NCBI RefSeq assembly: GCF_041381155.1
Contig: NC_091147.1
Location: 15,723,318 to 15,787,317 of the forward strand
Direction: 5' to 3'
Length of the DNA stretch: 64,000 bases
From: Argopecten irradians
Taxonomy: Eukaryota; Mollusca; Bivalvia; Pectinida; Pectinidae
The position numbers and the translations under genes are program-made. This document shows positions 35,601-48,200 of this stretch, piece by piece. Numbering within the stretch: position 1 is the stretch's first letter; every line of letters begins with the position of its first letter. The notes beneath the pieces are model-generated. The model searched no databases. It was not told the origin of the DNA and saw only the letters and a program-made list of their open reading frames with translations.

Positions 35601-37745
35601 CTTGTCACCACATGATAACGTCTGTATTTGATGTTTATAAGGCGTGTATGTCACCACATCGACTTGTCACCACATGATAACGTCTGTATTTGATGTTTAT
35701 AAGGCGTGTATGTCACCACATCGACTTGTCACCACATGATAACGTCTGTATTTGATGTTTATAAGGCGTGTATGTCACCACATCGACTTGTCACCACATG
35801 ATAACGTCTGTATTTGATGTCTATAAGGTGTGTATGTCACCACATCGACTTGTCACCACATGATAACGTCTGTATTTGATGTTTATAAGGCGTGTATGTC
35901 ACCACATCGACTTGTCACCACATGATAACGTCTGTATTTGATGTTTATAAGGCGTGTGTATGTCACCACATCGACTTGTCACCACATGATAACGTCTGTA
36001 TTTGATGTTTATAAGGCGTGTATGTCACCACATCGACTTGTCACCACATGATAACGTCTGTATTTGATGTTTATAAGGCGTGTATGTCACCACATCGACT
36101 TGTCACCACATGATAACGTCTGTATTTGATGTTTATAAGGCGTGTATGTCACCACATCGACTTGTCACCACATGATAACGTCTGTATTTGATGTTTATAA
36201 GGCGTGTATGTCACCACATCGACTTGTCACCACATGATAACGTCTGTATTTGATGTTTATAAGGCGTGTATGTCACCACATCGACTTGTCACCACATGAT
36301 AACGTCTGTATTTGATGTCTATAAGGCGTGTATGTCACCACATCGACTTGTCACCACATGATAACGTCTGTATTTGATGTTTATAAGGCGTGTATGTCAC
36401 CACATCGACTTGTCACCACATGATAACGTCTGTATTTGATGTTTATAAGGCGTGTATGTCACCACATCGACTTGTCACCACATGATAACGTCTGTATTTG
36501 ATGTTTATAAGGCGTGTATGTCACCACATCGACTTGTCACCACATGATAACGTCTGTATTTGATGTTTATAAGGCGTGTATGTCACCACATCGACTTGTC
36601 ACCACATGATAACGTCTGTATTTGATGTTTATAAGGCGTGTATGCACCACATCGACTTGTCACCACATGATAACGTCTGTATTTGATGTTTATAAGGCGT
36701 GTATGTCACCACATCGACTTGTCACCACATGATAACGTCTGTATTTGATGTTTATAAGGCGTGAATGTCACCACATCGACTTGTCACCACATGATAACGT
36801 CTGTATTTGATGTCTATAAGGCGTGTATGTCACCACATCGACTTGTCACCACATGATAACGTCTGTATTTGATGTTTATAAGGCGTGTATGTCACCACAT
36901 CGACTTGTCACCACATGATAACGTCTGTATTTGATGTTTATAAGGCGTGTATGTCACCACATCGACTTGTCACCACATGATAACGTCTGTATTTGATGTT
37001 TATAAGGCGTGTATACCACCACATCGACTTGTCACCACATGATAACGTCTGTATTTGATGTTTATAAGGCGTGTAAACCACCACATCGACTTGTCACCAC
37101 ATGATAACGTCTGTATTTGATGTTTATAAGGCGTGTATGTCACCACATCGACTTGTCACCACATGATAACGTCTGTATTTGGTGTTTATAAGGCGTGTAT
37201 GTCACCACATCGACTTGTCACCACATGATAACGTCTGTATTTGATGTTTATAAGGCGTGTAAACCACCACATCGACTTGTCACCACATGATAACGTCTGT
37301 ATTTGATGTTTATAAGGCGTGTATGTCACCACATCGACTTGTCACCACATGATAACGTCTGTATTTGATGTTTATAAGGCGTGTATGTCACCACATCGAC
37401 TTGTCACCACATGATAACGTCTGTATTTGATGTTTATAAGGCGTGTATACCACCACATCGACTTGTCACCACATGATAACGTCTGTATTTGATGTTTATA
37501 AGGCGTGTATGTCACCACATCGACTTGTCACCACATGATAACGTCTGTATTTGATGTTTATAAGGCGTGTATGTCACCACATCGACTTGTCACCACATGA
37601 TAATGTCTGTATTTGATGTTTATAAGGCGTGTATGTCACCACATCGATAACGTCTGTATTTGATGTTTATAAGGCGTGTATACCACCACATCGACTTGTC
37701 ACCACATGATAATGTCTGTATTTGATGTTTATAAGGCGTGTATAC
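32607..37745. repeat. 62-bp satellite array between convergent genes
   Basis: About 83 tandem copies of a 62-bp unit: CGTCTGTATTTGATGTTTAT, AAGGCGTGTATGTCACCACA, TCGACTTGTCACCACATGAT, AA. Most copies are identical; changes are single bases or small length changes (for example TATACC for TATGTC, or GTCTATAAGG), clustered at the two edges, as expected of unequal exchange. TCACCACAT occurs twice per unit. The array begins about 120 bp after the KDZ stop codon and ends about 1.5 kb before the 3' end of the protease gene. It has no coding sense; open frames inside are by-products of the period. Confidence 0.92.
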
Positions 37746-39097
37746 CAACAAAAATACCAGACACGAAAATATCTTTTTGTTTAAATATTGTTTTATTTGA
37801 TTGTGCATTGGTAACATACCTTTACTCAAAATCATTTCAAATATTGTTATTATTGGAGTAAGATTTCTAAATATTTGTCTTTCCATATAAAAACAATTGA
37901 CAATAAAAATTAGGATACAAGTATTAATAATGTAACCTTCAAGATACTCCACTACAATCAGAGCAGAAACAACATGTATTATTTTGACAATAGTTTAAGT
38001 TTAATTATATGGTGTATTTAAGTCTCATTATCACAAAAATACATGGATATAAAAGAATTTGTTTTGTTTTTGTTGTATGTTATATGTGCCATGACTGTGC
38101 GAACCTACGACATGTTATTTTTTTATCAGTAATGTATTGAAAATCATCAGGTTTAAAATTGATGATTCAATTGTAAAAATCAAATGGACAGACAAACATG
38201 AATGATGCCTTATAAACATAATTTACAACATAGAATTTATTAATTACTTATAATACTGTAGAAATGTGAAATGATATGGATGGCAAAATGTACTCATTTC
38301 ACTGTACTGTATATGTAAATATGCTGTAGAAAAATACAAAGTAATCTAATCCTGTTTTTAAAAGATAAAAATTACCATTCATCAGAGGTGTAGCATCTGT
38401 AAGTTACTAAATACGAATTGAAATCAAACTTAAGATAGCCTAATGCAAATAATAAAATTTAAGTAAAAAATATTCAAACTTGAACTCTACAAGACATAAC
38501 AAATGCTATTGAAATCATCTGAACACATCTTAATCAAAGTACCGAAAGTACTGGGACTTAAGCCTAAAACAAACCTTACAAATGAAGAATTCTGATTTGC
38601 ATTGATTACATAAATGATAAATATCAATACAAATTCCATTGTCATAAATTTTTATCAAATTGCAATGGTAAAAATTTGTATATTCGCATTTTTAAAGTTA
38701 ATTTTCTATTTCCTTCTACTCAAGAAGAACATACTAAAGAACATGTGTTAGTCTACTTGTGTTATGATACAATAAAGTATTTGAAAGACATTGCAATTCC
38801 TTAGATGAATGAATTTGATACTGGTGAACAGCATATCATACGCATCATGTAAATTCCAAGTTGGACAACTACGAATTCCAGGTAAAAGTGTTGTTTTATA
38901 AATACAAGCATTCTATTATAATATGACAATCTATTTCATTATTCATAATCACAAAAAATATATGTTAGTATAGCAAATCACAAAATAGGGTCATTACAGA
39001 AGATGACTGGACTGTAAGTCAATGACATATATAATATCCCCTTCTCTCATTCTTTTGAGGAAATGATAACAAAATGTAATTTGTCACTCTAAGATTT
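37746..39097. other. AT-rich spacer between the satellite and the protease gene 3' end
   Basis: No gene or clear repeat is visible; the sequence is strongly AT-rich. Confidence 0.5.
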
Positions 39098-39103
39098 TTT
39101 ATT
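39098..39103 (-). terminator. Poly(A) signal of the Ulp1-type gene
   Basis: AATAAA on the minus strand, 138 bp after the protease stop codon at 39241-39243. Confidence 0.5.
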
Positions 39104-39240
39104 AAAATGTATGTATATGTGTACCTTGTATTTATCTTATCCTTCAAATCCCTCTATGACAATCTTCAATTTACTCTGACAACATCAACCAGATAGTATT
39201 CTAATTATCTAACTTCTCATTCATACATACTTATATATAA

Positions 39241-42200
39241 TCAAATTGATTGAAAGGCTTTTTTTGCATCATTAGCAATCTCCATGAAGCCAGAACGCTT
39301 CATGATATCTGTCTCCCTCCAGTTCAGTGCTTGATATTTACACTGTACAACCTGCACTCACTCAGGGTTACCTGTATTTAATTCAATATCATAAGCCAAA
39401 TATATTTCAAGTTATTTTGAAAATGTTGAAAATATAAAAATACAGTTAAATTTTCATGTATATTTTTCAAACCATCATTATCTTATTTTGAATGATAATA
39501 AAATATCAAACATGAAACATTGTCTCATTAAATTCAGTATATTCAGTGATTTCATTCTTATGTGTTGAAAATACTGTTTCTGCTGTTTATTTCGTATATG
39601 ATCTTTCATATGTATTTGAGGACCAGAGGGATCTTGGCACCCACCAAAAAAATGATCTATGTCTGACAATGGAAAGATGGATCTTTTCTCTCCTTTTGAA
39701 ACTTTTTCAAACATATTACATATAAAATTTGAGACAGATCGCTTCAGTACTTTCTGAGAAATAGCAGTAACAAACTTCAACTATGAAAATTCAAGATGGC
39801 TCCTTGGCAGCCGTCTTGTTGATCAATCATTCCCAAATCGCAATATGCACAACTGGGGCACCATGGGATCCTACATGTGAAATTTGAGAATGATCCATTC
39901 AGCACTTTCTGAGAAATAGCGGCAACAAACTTTAAATTTCCCAAAACGCAATATGCACATCTAGGTCCCTAGAAGAACCTAAATATGAAATTTGAGACAG
40001 ATCCCATCAGTTCTTTCTGATAAATAGCTATAACAAACTTTAACTATCAAAATCCAAGATGGCCGCCTGGCATCTTGTTGACCGATCCGTCCCAAAATGC
40101 AATATGCACAACTACGGCCCTAGGGGAACCTACATATGGATTTAAAGACAGATCCCTTCAGTACTTTATGAGAAATAGCGATAACAAGAATTGTTAACGG
40201 ACGGAAGGAGGGACGGAGGACCACGGACAAAAAGTGGTGGGCTAAAAAGCAGATTCCAAGGACTTGTACTTGTGTCAATTCACTATATATATAACGGAGA
40301 CATAATGCGAAGTTCAAATGCAAAAAGGGCAGAGGTAAAGTTGTCCCTTCTTAATATTGTCAGTTGGTTTGACACACTTGACATGAACCCAAAACGCACC
40401 GCATCTATCACAGCCAAGCTGGAATAAAATCATAAGAAAAACCATTAAAAACAATAACACAAATGACTGAATGTACCAATAATATCTTAAGCAGGTTTTT
40501 TTAAAAAAATATTTTGTTTCATATATACATCAACATGATTTAATTAAAAATAAATGTCTTTATAAGAATCAATACTATTCTCCTAGTTATGCAAATATTT
40601 ACAGTTTGGACTAAATAACCATGCGTTTCAGTATTATCATTATCAGTGTATAATGATAGTACAACACATGCGGCGATTCTATTGTTACGGGAACAGTCGT
40701 TGGCGTAGCAACGTGGAGTCATGACCTCACTTTTGATGGGAACATATGAATGACTCGATTCCAATCAGCTGTTTAAGCAAATTCGTTGACGATGACGGGA
40801 GAGTAAAAGCTATGGGTATTTTAATAAAAATTATGCAACTGTCCCAAGAATAAATAATATTCATTTATGTGAAAAACTGTAAATATAAGGAATAGATTTT
40901 GATTTTGTTGAGGTTATGAGGGTATAATGATAATGGAGCCTGTGTAAATTAGGGTTACTTAAATTTACATGGGCTCCATTATCATTATACCCTCATAACC
41001 TCAACAAAATCAAAATCTATTCCTTATATCTACATTTTTTCCTTAAATAGACATGAAATGTGAACAAGAGGCTCTTGGGGCTTAATGCTCACCTGAGTTT
41101 TAATAGATATTGCGCATGGCAACCAACAAAAGGCGATTAGAACAGGTTACTTGAGACTATGTCTCAGGTGACCAAAAGATGTATTTGGTAAAATGAAGTT
41201 GGGGAACCTTACCCACTGATCATCGTAGATTCTTTGGATTTTGAAGCAGAACCTACAGTGCTCTTTAGTGTCAATATCTAAAAAGAAAAAGGTGATAACA
41301 GTTAAAGAAATATATTTTAAATAATTCAATTTTGCTTGTTCAAGCATTTTCATTGGCTTAAAAATTTACTTTATCTTCATAGACAAATGAGTCCCAAAAT
41401 GAATTTTGAATATTGAAGATATTATCTTTAGTAAATTGAATTATAGGGATTAATTTGAATAAATTTTTTATGTTATTGAGATATATTTACATTTTGTCAC
41501 TGCGACTCCCATTACTCTAATGATAATCTTGATCTGCATTATGAGCCAATAAATGCAGCCTAGACTTGGCGTAGTAATATCTATAATATATATTATATAT
41601 ATATCTCAAATGGATGTGAGCATTGTTTACTGACACCATGCTAGTCCGCGCGGGAAAATTGACAATGTAGTCGAATGAACCAGGTTGGTTATGAAACTTA
41701 TAAAAAAATCTTTTGAATATCTGGATAATTGAAATTAAACTGAAAAGCTATTGGAAAACATTGTAATTTTGTTATCATTTCAATCTATTATAGGGACTAA
41801 TTTTTATCACATTGAACTTGGCTGTTGAGGTTAAATGGCTGAAGTGGGAAATTCAAATGTTCACTCGAATCTATTTTATGTTTTACTTTGAACTAGAAAG
41901 TAAAATGTAAATATAACAATTAAAGGATTGTTAGATTGCATTTATTGGAGATATAAATGCAATCTGGGTGGCAGATAAATAGAATAGCGCCCGTTAGGAT
42001 AGCAATAAATGCAATCTAACAATCCTTTAATTGTTAAATAACACAAAAATCTGAGTGTACTCTCATCATCAACCGCTTCGCAGTTTATTTAGAGTACACT
42101 CAGATTTTTATGAACAACTCAGTAGATATTTAGAGGTTATTATATGACAATTTTGATATCGCACCCTTTATCAGCCCGAGACCGCCATATCAGCCCAAGG

Positions 42201-45200
42201 GCCGCAGGCCCGAGGGCTGATATTAGGTCAAGGGCTGATAAAAGGTGCGATATCAAAATTGACATATCATAACCTTTTTATCACACATTTTGAAAAAAAG
42301 GAGAAAGAAATTTTAACATTTTAAAAACATGTATTAAAACGTATTGATCAATGACCGATATTCCACTGGTCATATTGTAGGCCAATTTAATGTTGAAACA
42401 GTGGAAAAACTTCAATACATGTTCAATACATGTACATTGTATAGGTTTTTTACAAATACATAATCCCCGGTTCAATGAACGAGTTGAAACATAAATTTTA
42501 AGCAAAATCAACAAGATCCTAGTGAATGTTAACTATCACTTAAAAAAATGATAATGTTCAACAAATTCCGGCAAAGCAGGTTCATTTTAGATTGATCAGT
42601 TTTACAACGGACAGGAATTATGAATTCGACGGGGAAATTAAACTGCACGTATTAAACTGCCTAATTTATTCCCGTGTCTCTTCTTGTTGACAAACGCATG
42701 TCGTTGATTTTATTTATACCAAATACATTCTTTTTGTGTTACAATTATGTGAATTGCAATGCTTTGTTTTCGGCACTGTGGACAAAACTCATTTTAACCT
42801 GATCTTAGTTAAGACATTTATCACCAGTAAAATCATCATGAAACAGACTATTTCTGATTTCTGATATCTTTCTCAATACGTTTATCCGAGAGCTATTTTG
42901 AAATTGAAAATTGTATCCGTTATTCAACTTATCGTCTGTAGGAAACTGAATCGTAGCAGCAACTCTAAAATCCGGAGTGAAAACCCCGGATGACGTGATA
43001 TCAGCCCGGGCCGATAACTGATATCAGCCCGGGCTGATATCAAATTATGACGTCATAATGTGATATCAGCCCGAGCGCTGATATGACGGCACGGACAGCA
43101 CTAGTATCGCATGGGCAAAACGTTCATTATCAAAGACAAAAGTGTGATAATTTATGTCATATTTACATTTAATATCAATCTTATGATAAACTCAAAAGAA
43201 TTTACATCTATAATGAATAAATAATTTTTAGAACAGTACAGGAAGGTCTGAAAATATATACAACACCTTGATTTTGGAGAATTTCTTTAAGTACTTCTAT
43301 CCGGTATGCTTGAATGTCATCTGGTTTATCAAATACATTCAAGGTCCTTCCTTGCAGGAAATTTTCAGCAAACTGTTGAGAGTAATTAATCTTTAAATAA
43401 ATACAAAACAAGGTTTGATAAATTGAAGTAAAAATAAAAGAAAAGGCTGTAATAGCAGAAAATACATTAAAGATAATAAATCCTGAAACTGTTTTGCTGT
43501 TTAAGAAAGTTATACAGTGTACACAGAATTGTATTTGAATTTTATAATTATATGGTAAATTTCAAACACATGGTAGCTCATTTGAGCCATGTCACACTTG
43601 GCATCTCTGCCATTTGACATTTAAATGCCAAACGAAGAGCAACAATGCAGGGGGATCAGCATGAGCATTTGTACAAATTTGAGTCAGCACCCAATCAGGA
43701 TGTTACCAGTCAAATTCCATCCAGCATTTATGAAGAAGTGAAGTGTTGGTTGGCGACACAGACATCGGACACTGAGTTAAAGCATAATTTCACCATGGGC
43801 GTTTGGACCAGGTGAGCTAATACATAAGTTTTAAATAATTCAGTGAAATAAGTGCTTCCAGCAGGAACAAACTTCTTCAACAGTACCTTCAAGCAAAATA
43901 TTCCGCAAGAAGTGCTGTCCATCTGCTTACTATGAAGGACTGTACGGACTCTCCAGGAACTGTTCCTGGATTGCAATTCCATAAATCGTCTGAGAAAAAA
44001 TAAAGAGAATAATATTAATACTTACCAATTTTATTGCAGCATTATATATTGGTACAACAGAAAAGCGTAATATGAAAATGTTATCATGGATAGGGATTTA
44101 AAAGAGTTGTAATAGAATTGTGTTTATAATGGTGGTATTAACACATAAACCATCCATAGTCCTTTCATTTGAACTATATTTTCAATACTTTAGAAAAGGA
44201 TAATTATTCCAGTACTTGCCATCTTACATCAGTTTCATGCAAGTGATATGAAATGGATGCCTTTGTCATCTATTAATTCTATATTGAACTGAAGTATTAA
44301 CAGTTAAAATGTTTATCTGATTCCGTCCATTATGTATGTTCGAATACATACATCCAAGATTGCAATAACCTCTGAAGAGTACTCCAGTTTTCTCCAAGAG
44401 GATCAATGATTACAATATCTCGACTCTTCATGTCCATGAACTAAAATGAAAAGAATGTACTACTTTTAAAGTATGTACAAGGGAGACTATGTTTTTCTCA
44501 AAATTCAAAATAAATTGTATCAGTAACTGATGAACACTTTAACAGTAAGCATGAGGTTAATTTAGCAATCCACCAAAACTAATCCTTATCTGAGACCATA
44601 TGGAAACCAACTAATCCTCCACTTTTTTTCAATTGTTATTGAAGCAGGTGATATGTCTAATCACAAACAATCATATTTATGTTGCAATAATTGACCAAGA
44701 TTGAACAACATTCACAAATATTAAATTATTATGCATTTTTAGAAAACCTGAGTAACTCGGTTACTATAGCAACCAAATCTCCCCAACAAAAAAGAAAATA
44801 TACATGTACACAGGTTCATACACCAATGGCAGCATTCAAATGTTTAAGTTTATATATACTTACACAAAAAATCCAATGCTGTCCCCGTACATTTATCATT
44901 CCACACAACTCTGGGTTTTCGATATCCATCTGAAATTTATTTTGAAAATCTTAACAAGAGGCCCATGGGTCTTAGCGGTCACCGGAGTTTGTTTAGAATG
45001 AAACAAAGACATATAAACACTAATATACTGGCCCTTGAAGTATGAAGAGTATTTGCTTCCATCAAACCTGTGAACTTCGAAGATTTTTAAAAAAAACTTT
45101 TTTGTAAAGGACTTAAGACCTTTCTATCTATTAAGAGTATTTGATTCCACCACATCTGTGAGTGGAGAAGAAGATTTTTGAAATTTTAGTCATTTTTACC

Positions 45201-48200
45201 ACTTTTGGCCCCTCCCACAGCCCCCTGGGGGAGGGGGGACCATATAATTCACAATTTTGATTACCTTATGCCTTAGAAGGTTTGTGCATAATTACATTGA
45301 AATTGATTCAGCGGTTTTGGAGAAGAAGTCGAAAATGTAAATTGTTTACGGACATACGATGGACGACGGACAAAAGGCGATTAGAATAGGTCACTTGAGA
45401 CTTCGTCTCAGGTGACCTAAATATCAAAATTAAAAGAATCTCTATCCAATATCGAAACTTCATATTCATTATACAACTCACAGTCAAACAGGCTTATGTT
45501 GATGATTTGTGTGAATATGAAATGTCAAAATTAAAATATATCCGTATACAATCAATTACAAAAATAACACAATACAATACATCATCAATAGTAGCAAAAA
45601 CTCACTTCCATGACCTTGTGCTGCATGCTAGGGTCAAAAATGAGTGACATCACACTGCAAGGCAAATATTGTGTGGTGATCTGAAAAGCAAATTAATTTT
45701 TACTTGTGTAATTGAAGTTAGTTTATCAATTACAACTTTGGATCAATTGATGATAAAAATATATATACTGTAAAAATAATGATAAAAAATCAAAATAGAT
45801 ATCGACTATGGTTAAATTTTGCTTACCTGGTACAAGCTTTAGTGAGAAACGGCATGTTACACAGATTTACAGTTTGCAAACAATTTGTAATGTCCAAAAA
45901 ACATGTTTCTTTCCTAGTAACTCAACTCAAATTCAATCCCAGGTTAATAGTACTTCATATGTAGCCATTGAAGTTTTTATGTATGAAAATAGTAAAATCT
46001 AACAGATAATTGCCATCATCAAATGAAAGGACAACCATTATCTGTTATTACAGTATATTTACCTCTTTTCTTCTAACTCTTGTCATCATGTATGCATCAA
46101 TAACCTACAAAATTTATAATTATATATAACAAGAGGCCCATGGACCTAATAACAGTCACCTGTTATCTGATACAAATTAGTTATGTCATTCACAAGCCAA
46201 CTGATGTCTTTTGTTCACGAAAAAGGATCATAAATCTAATAGGCCAAGGTCTATATACAAAGTTTCAATAAGCTTGGTGCATATATACTCACATTATCAT
46301 GTTCAACAGGTTCAATAATTATTATTGCAAAGGGCAATAACTCCGTAATTAAATTAGAGTAGGATCAAGCTGATTTTCGAAGTCATCTGTGATCTTTCCA
46401 ATGTTAGTCTACATACAGAGTTTAGATTAAGTTGGGCGCATATTTACTCAAGTTATTGTGTTAACAAGGTACAATCATAATTATTAGTGCAAAGGGCAAG
46501 AACTCTTTCAATTGCAGTCAAACCAGGCCAATTTTCGAACTTGTCAGAGATCTTTCCAATGTTAGTCTACATATAAAATTTCATTAAACTCAATTTATAT
46601 TTACTCAAGTTCTGGTGCTGACAAGTTCAAGTAATAATTATTAGTGTAAAGGGCAATAACTCTGTAAATTACAATCAAGCTGATTTTCTAACTCCTCCAA
46701 GATCTATCCGATGTTAGTCTACATATAAAGTTTCATTAAACTCGGTGCAACTCGGACAAAAGACTATCGTAATAGGTCACCATGACCTATGGTCAGGTGA
46801 CCAAAAATACTGTATTCACGGTAATAAGCACCCATCCCCTTTTCTTGAGAAGAGGGGAACTTGTGTAGATGCCACATCCCATGTTTGATTAAAAGCATCC
46901 ACATGTACTTACTTCATCAGAAATCTTGTTCTGAAGAAATTTCACAGTCGTAGAATAAATTCTAACTCCTGCTACAATAGCAACGAGTATATTCCTGTGC
47001 AATTTTCTGGCATTCCAAATGCTGAGGATATCTGAAATGTGATATCAATTACAGCTACAAATATGCATTATAAATTATCACTACAGCGTAGGTTTGGTTT
47101 TAGAGTTTATTATTCTTACCAGTCAATAATTCTACCCAATCAAATATGTCAAGGTGGATCAGCATATTGTCATAGTAAAGTCTAACATTTCTTGCTATAC
47201 ATTTTTTAAACAGAGAACTGAATTGACATGCATCAGATATAAATATACGAACTAGGGTTACTTTAATTTCATATTGGCTATTTGTTTTACATAGTTATAA
47301 ATATATACTTACACTTGTGCAATTGTTCTTCGTTGCTTTCTTTGGCAATGGCAGAGGCAATAGCAAAGTCATCATTTACAGAAGTAGCCACAGAACTGGG
47401 TGCCACACTAACCACAGGACTGGGTGCCACACTAGCCACAGGACTGGGTGCCACACTAGCCACGGGACTGGGTGCAACACTAGCCACGGGACTGTATGCC
47501 ACACTAGCCACAGGACTTGGTGCCACACTAGCCACAGGACTTGGTGCCACACTAGCCACAGGACTATGTGCCAAACTAGCCATGGGACTGGTTGCCACAC
47601 TAGCCACAGGACTGGGTGCCACACTAGTCTCGGGACTGGGTGCCACACTAGTCTCGGGGCTGGGTGACACACTAGTCTCGGGGCTGGGTGACACACTAGT
47701 CTCGGGGCTGGGTGACACACTAGTCTCGGGGCTGGGTGACACACTAGTCTCGGGACTGGGTGACACACTAGTCTCGGGACTGGGTGACACACTAGTCTCG
47801 GGGCTGGGTGACACACTAGTCTCGGGGCTGGGTGACACACTAGTCTCGGTGCTGGGTGACACACTAGTCTCGGGGCTGGGTGACACACTAGTCTCGGTGC
47901 TGGGTGACACACTAGTCTCGGGGCTGGGTGACACACTAGTCTCGGTGCTGGGTGACACACTAGTCTCGGTGCTGGGTGACACACTAGTCTCGGTGCTGGG
48001 TGACACACTAGTCTCGGTGCTGGGTGACACACTAGTCTCGGGGCTGGGTGACACACTAGTCTCGGTGCTGGGTGACACACTAGTCTCGGTGCTGGGTGAC
48101 ACACTAGTCTCGGGGCTGGGTGACACACTAGTCTCGGGGCTAGAATGGGTATGGATGTCTTCTCTGAAAGAAGCAAGGAGAAATACATGTATCATTAAAT

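Noticed and set aside
32607-37745. Coding repeat or CRISPR in the 62-bp array
   Set aside because: 62 is not a multiple of 3, frames are interrupted, and there are no spacers.
48140-48163. Exon 8 starting at the stronger cag acceptor (48163)
   Set aside because: Joined to the phase-2 end of exon 7 it creates a TGA at the junction; the ctag acceptor before 48139 restores the frame.
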